Shown here: piece by piece, positions 5,322 through 7,618 of the stretch | How positions within the stretch are numbered: position 1 is the first letter of the stretch | Layout of the letters: each line of letters starts with the position of its first letter | Assembly: GCA_013289785.1 (NCBI GenBank) | Contig: JABCZE010000065.1 | Span: forward strand, 1 to 7,618 | Origin: Vulcanimicrobiota bacterium | GTDB lineage: Bacteria; Vulcanimicrobiota; Vulcanimicrobiia; Vulcanimicrobiales; Vulcanimicrobiaceae | Length of the DNA stretch: 7,618 nt | Direction of reading: 5' to 3' | Notes under the pieces: generated by a model | Told to the model about the DNA's origin: nothing | Databases searched by the model: none | Seen by the model: the letters and a program-made list of their open reading frames with translations, nothing else | Program-made: the position numbers and the translations under genes

Positions 5322-6734
5322 ATGGCAAGTACCGCGCCAACCTCCGGAACGTCAAAACTCGTCTATTGCGAATCGGCATTAGACGCCATCGGCCACACCC
5401 CGCTAGTAAAGCTCAACAAAGTAGTGGACGGGGCCGCGTGCCTGGTGCTTGCCAAAGTCGAGTACGTTAATCCCGGAGGCAGCGTCAAAGATCGCCCCGC
5501 AGTCGCCATGCTGGACGCCGCGGAACGCCAGGGACTGCTCAAACCGGGCGGCACGATCGTCGAACCGACGAGCGGCAATACCGGCACCGGCCTGGCAATG
5601 GCCGCCGCCATTCGCGGCTATCGCTGCATCCTAGTGATGCCCGACAAAATGTCGCGCGAGAAGGTCGACCTGCTGCGCGCCTATGGGGCCGACGTCGTAC
5701 TCACGCCCACCAACGTCGCGCCGGATTCACCAGAATCGTATTACAGCGTCGCCAACCGCCTCGCGTCGGAGATACCGGGCGCGTTTCAGCCGAATCAGTT
5801 CCACAATCATTTCAACCCCGACGCGCACTATCATACGACCGGCCCGGAGATTTGGGAGCAGACCGGCGGCCAGATTACACACTTTGTCGCGGGTATCGGA
5901 ACCGGCGGAACGATCTCGGGGACGGCGCGCTTCTTAAAAGAAAAGAATCCGGCGATTCACGTGGTCGGAGCCGATCCCGAAGGGTCGATCTACTCCGGCG
6001 ACATTCCCCGCTCGTACGCCGTCGAGGGTATCGGCATGAGCTACTTGCCCGAAACCGTGGACTTACGCGTGATCGACGAGATGGTCCGCGTTTCGGATCG
6101 CGACTCGTTTTTGATGGCGCGCCGGATCACCCGCGAAGAGGGCTTGCTCGTCGGTGGATCTTCGGGAACAGCGGGTGTGGCGGCGGTCCGACTTGCCAAG
6201 ACGCTACGACCCGACGCAATCGTCGTCGTCATTCTGCCGGATTCGGGCCGGGGTTACATGTCCAAGATATTCAACGACGATTGGATGATCGCCAACGGCT
6301 TTCTGGCCGATGCGAAGCGGCGCGCAACCGTCGGCGACGTGCTGCGCAGCAAAACGCCGCTGCCGCCACTGCTCACGGTGCAACAGGACGACACCGTGAA
6401 GACGGCGCTCGACCTGTTACGGCACTACGAAATCTCGCAGCTCCCGGTGATGCAGGGACGCGAGCAGGTTGGAAGCGTCAACGACGTTGGCGTGATGCGC
6501 AGCGTCTTCGATCATGCCGACATCATCCATCAACCCGTCAGCGAGGTTATGGGTCGCGCCTTTCCGGCGCTCGAACAGTTCGAAGAGATCGAGCTTGCGT
6601 ACAAACTCCTGACGCTCGCCAATCCGGCGATCGTCGTAACCGACGACGGCGAACCGATCGGCGTGCTGACTCGCCAAGACATCATCAGCTTCCTCTCCAC
6701 CAGCTCCGGCGTCGTCCGTCCTTCGACGCCGTGA
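5322..6734 (+). CDS. cbs: Cystathionine beta-synthase with C-terminal CBS domain pair
   Basis: This 470-residue PLP enzyme of fold type II condenses serine (or O-acetylserine) with homocysteine to cystathionine, the first step of reverse transsulfuration. Visible are the PLP lysine K56 in NPGGSVKDR, the substrate-binding loop TSGNTGTG (83-90), QFHNHFNPDAHYHTTGPEIW (159-178) and the phosphate loop GIGTGGTISG (191-200). A pair of CBS domains occupies about 345-465, the arrangement known from eukaryotic and several bacterial enzymes, where the pair regulates activity, often by adenosyl ligands. The N-terminal heme motif of animal enzymes is not seen. ATG at 5322 has GAAGG about 10 nt upstream. 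The stop overlaps the next gene's GTG (GTGA). The CBS pair plus the adjacent gamma-lyase-type gene favours this over cysteine synthase. Confidence 0.93.
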   Translation: MASTAPTSGTSKLVYCESALDAIGHTPLVKLNKVVDGAACLVLAKVEYVNPGGSVKDRPAVAMLDAAERQGLLKPGGTIVEPTSGNTGTGLAMAAAIRGYRCILVMPDKMSREKVDLLRAYGADVVLTPTNVAPDSPESYYSVANRLASEIPGAFQPNQFHNHFNPDAHYHTTGPEIWEQTGGQITHFVAGIGTGGTISGTARFLKEKNPAIHVVGADPEGSIYSGDIPRSYAVEGIGMSYLPETVDLRVIDEMVRVSDRDSFLMARRITREEGLLVGGSSGTAGVAAVRLAKTLRPDAIVVVILPDSGRGYMSKIFNDDWMIANGFLADAKRRATVGDVLRSKTPLPPLLTVQQDDTVKTALDLLRHYEISQLPVMQGREQVGSVNDVGVMRSVFDHADIIHQPVSEVMGRAFPALEQFEEIELAYKLLTLANPAIVVTDDGEPIGVLTRQDIISFLSTSSGVVRPSTP

Positions 6735-7618
6735 AGTTCGCAACCAAGGCGATTCACGTTGGGCAGGGGGCCGATCCTACGACCGGTGCAACGATCGTCC
6801 CAATCTATCAGACCTCGACGTATACGCAAGAAAAAGTCGGGCAGCACAAAGGCTTCGACTACAGCCGCACGATCAACCCAACGCGCTTAGCGCTAGAGCG
6901 GCAGTTGGCTTCGCTCGAGGGAGCGCGATACGGTAGCGCCTTTGCCAGCGGCATGGCGGCGACGTCGGCGGTGATCAACCTGCTCTCGGCGGGCGATCAC
7001 GTCGTTGTGGGCGACGATCTCTACGGCGGCACCTACCGGCTCTTCGAACGTGTTTTTGCACGCTACGGCCTCACCTTCACCTACGTCGACATGCGCGATC
7101 TCGCGGCCGTCGCCGCCGCCATGCAGCCCAACACGAAACTCTTCTGGGTTGAAACGCCGAGCAATCCGCTGCTCAACGTCGTCGACATCGCGGCGGTTGC
7201 GGCGATGCGGCGCGCCGATCAGATCGTCGCGGTGGACAATACGTTTGCGACGCCATACTTCCAGCAGCCGCTTGCGCTGGGCGCGCAAATCGTCGTTCAT
7301 TCGACGACCAAGTATATCGGCGGCCACAGCGACGTCGTCGGCGGCGTGGCCATCACCGACGATTCCGAGCTGCACGATCGGATCAAGTTTGCGCAGAACG
7401 CGGCCGGCGGGGTTCCCGGGCCGCACGATGCGTGGCTGACGATGCGCGGTGCGAAGACGCTGGCGGTCCGCATGCGCGAACACGCGCGTAATGCCCAAAT
7501 GGTTGCCGAGTTCCTCGAGTCGCGCGACGACGTCGCGCGCGTGTATTATCCGGGCTTGCCGTCGCATCCGCAGCACGACCTGGCGCGTCGCCAGATGAGC
7601 GGCTTCGGTGGAATGCTG
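6731..7618 (+). CDS. Cystathionine gamma-lyase/gamma-synthase, 5' part (runs off window)
   Basis: The first 296 codons of a PLP enzyme of the Cys/Met metabolism family (fold type I) are present; about 80-90 C-terminal residues are missing at the window edge. Motifs: FDYSRTINPTR (Y44 and R46, which contact the PLP phosphate of the neighbouring subunit), SGMAATSAV, DDLYGGTYRLF (Y98 stacks on PLP), VDNTFATPYFQ (D169) and HSTTKYIGGHSD, with the Schiff-base lysine K194. The GTG at 6731 overlaps the cbs stop by 4 nt (GTGA) and gives the normal N-terminus KFATKAIHVGQ; no Shine-Dalgarno is seen, fitting translational coupling. Sequence alone does not separate gamma-lyase (MccB/CTH) from gamma-synthase (MetB). 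Coupling to cbs makes gamma-lyase, splitting cystathionine to cysteine, 2-oxobutyrate and ammonia, the more likely role. Confidence 0.93.
   Translation, partial: MKFATKAIHVGQGADPTTGATIVPIYQTSTYTQEKVGQHKGFDYSRTINPTRLALERQLASLEGARYGSAFASGMAATSAVINLLSAGDHVVVGDDLYGGTYRLFERVFARYGLTFTYVDMRDLAAVAAAMQPNTKLFWVETPSNPLLNVVDIAAVAAMRRADQIVAVDNTFATPYFQQPLALGAQIVVHSTTKYIGGHSDVVGGVAITDDSELHDRIKFAQNAAGGVPGPHDAWLTMRGAKTLAVRMREHARNAQMVAEFLESRDDVARVYYPGLPSHPQHDLARRQMSGFGGML

Noticed and set aside
6893..7576. 227-residue minus-strand open frame opposite the gamma-lyase gene
   Set aside because: The plus strand carries a full set of PLP-enzyme motifs; the minus-strand product is arginine-rich and unlike any family I know.
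1..7618. CRISPR array, tRNA gene, insertion sequence or new defence system
   Set aside because: No regularly spaced repeats, cloverleaf-like segment, transposase motif or unusual effector domain was found; apart from vapBC the genes are housekeeping.

Overview
The window is a GC-rich, densely packed piece of bacterial chromosome carrying mostly housekeeping genes. It has a type A RNase P RNA, a rapZ-glmR operon without an adjacent whiA in the window, a GlmR with two N-terminal membrane segments, and repeats with CCTTCGAC...CTCAGGA ends. Together these suggest a poorly cultured, high-GC lineage. Candidatus Eremiobacterota (WPS-2) or a relative is my best guess, but it is an inference and not shown by any single marker.

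Layout, left to right. (1) The 3' end of a type II antitoxin gene, coupled by a 4-nt overlap to a complete VapC/PIN toxin gene. (2) A cobalamin-binding (BtuF-like) protein without a signal peptide. Its reading frame carries an in-frame copy of a dispersed repeat, and its last six codons also form the 5' strands of helices P1 and P2 of RNase P RNA. (3) rnpB (about 1373-1834), driven by an extended -10 box inside the preceding gene, with an unusually large region between P2 and P4. (4) A DUF1858 CxxC redox protein with a C-terminal extension, convergent with a DUF2203 gene on the minus strand. (5) DUF2203 and rapZ are head to head with no bases between their start codons (CAT|ATG). rapZ overlaps glmR by 1 nt. 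(6) A minus-strand lipoprotein with a carboxypeptidase-regulatory-like domain overlaps the end of glmR by 4 nt. (7) cbs and a cystathionine gamma-lyase/synthase gene overlap by 4 nt, and the second runs off the window.

How the genes work together: rapZ and glmR are linked in many bacteria to amino-sugar and cell-envelope precursor control. cbs plus the gamma-lyase-type gene form a likely reverse transsulfuration pair (homocysteine to cystathionine to cysteine). vapBC is an ordinary toxin-antitoxin pair. No CRISPR array, tRNA, insertion sequence or evident new defence system was seen. The most notable points are the CDS/rnpB overlap with its embedded promoter, the repeat exapted into coding sequence, the missing Walker A lysine in RapZ, and the zero-gap divergent gene pair.
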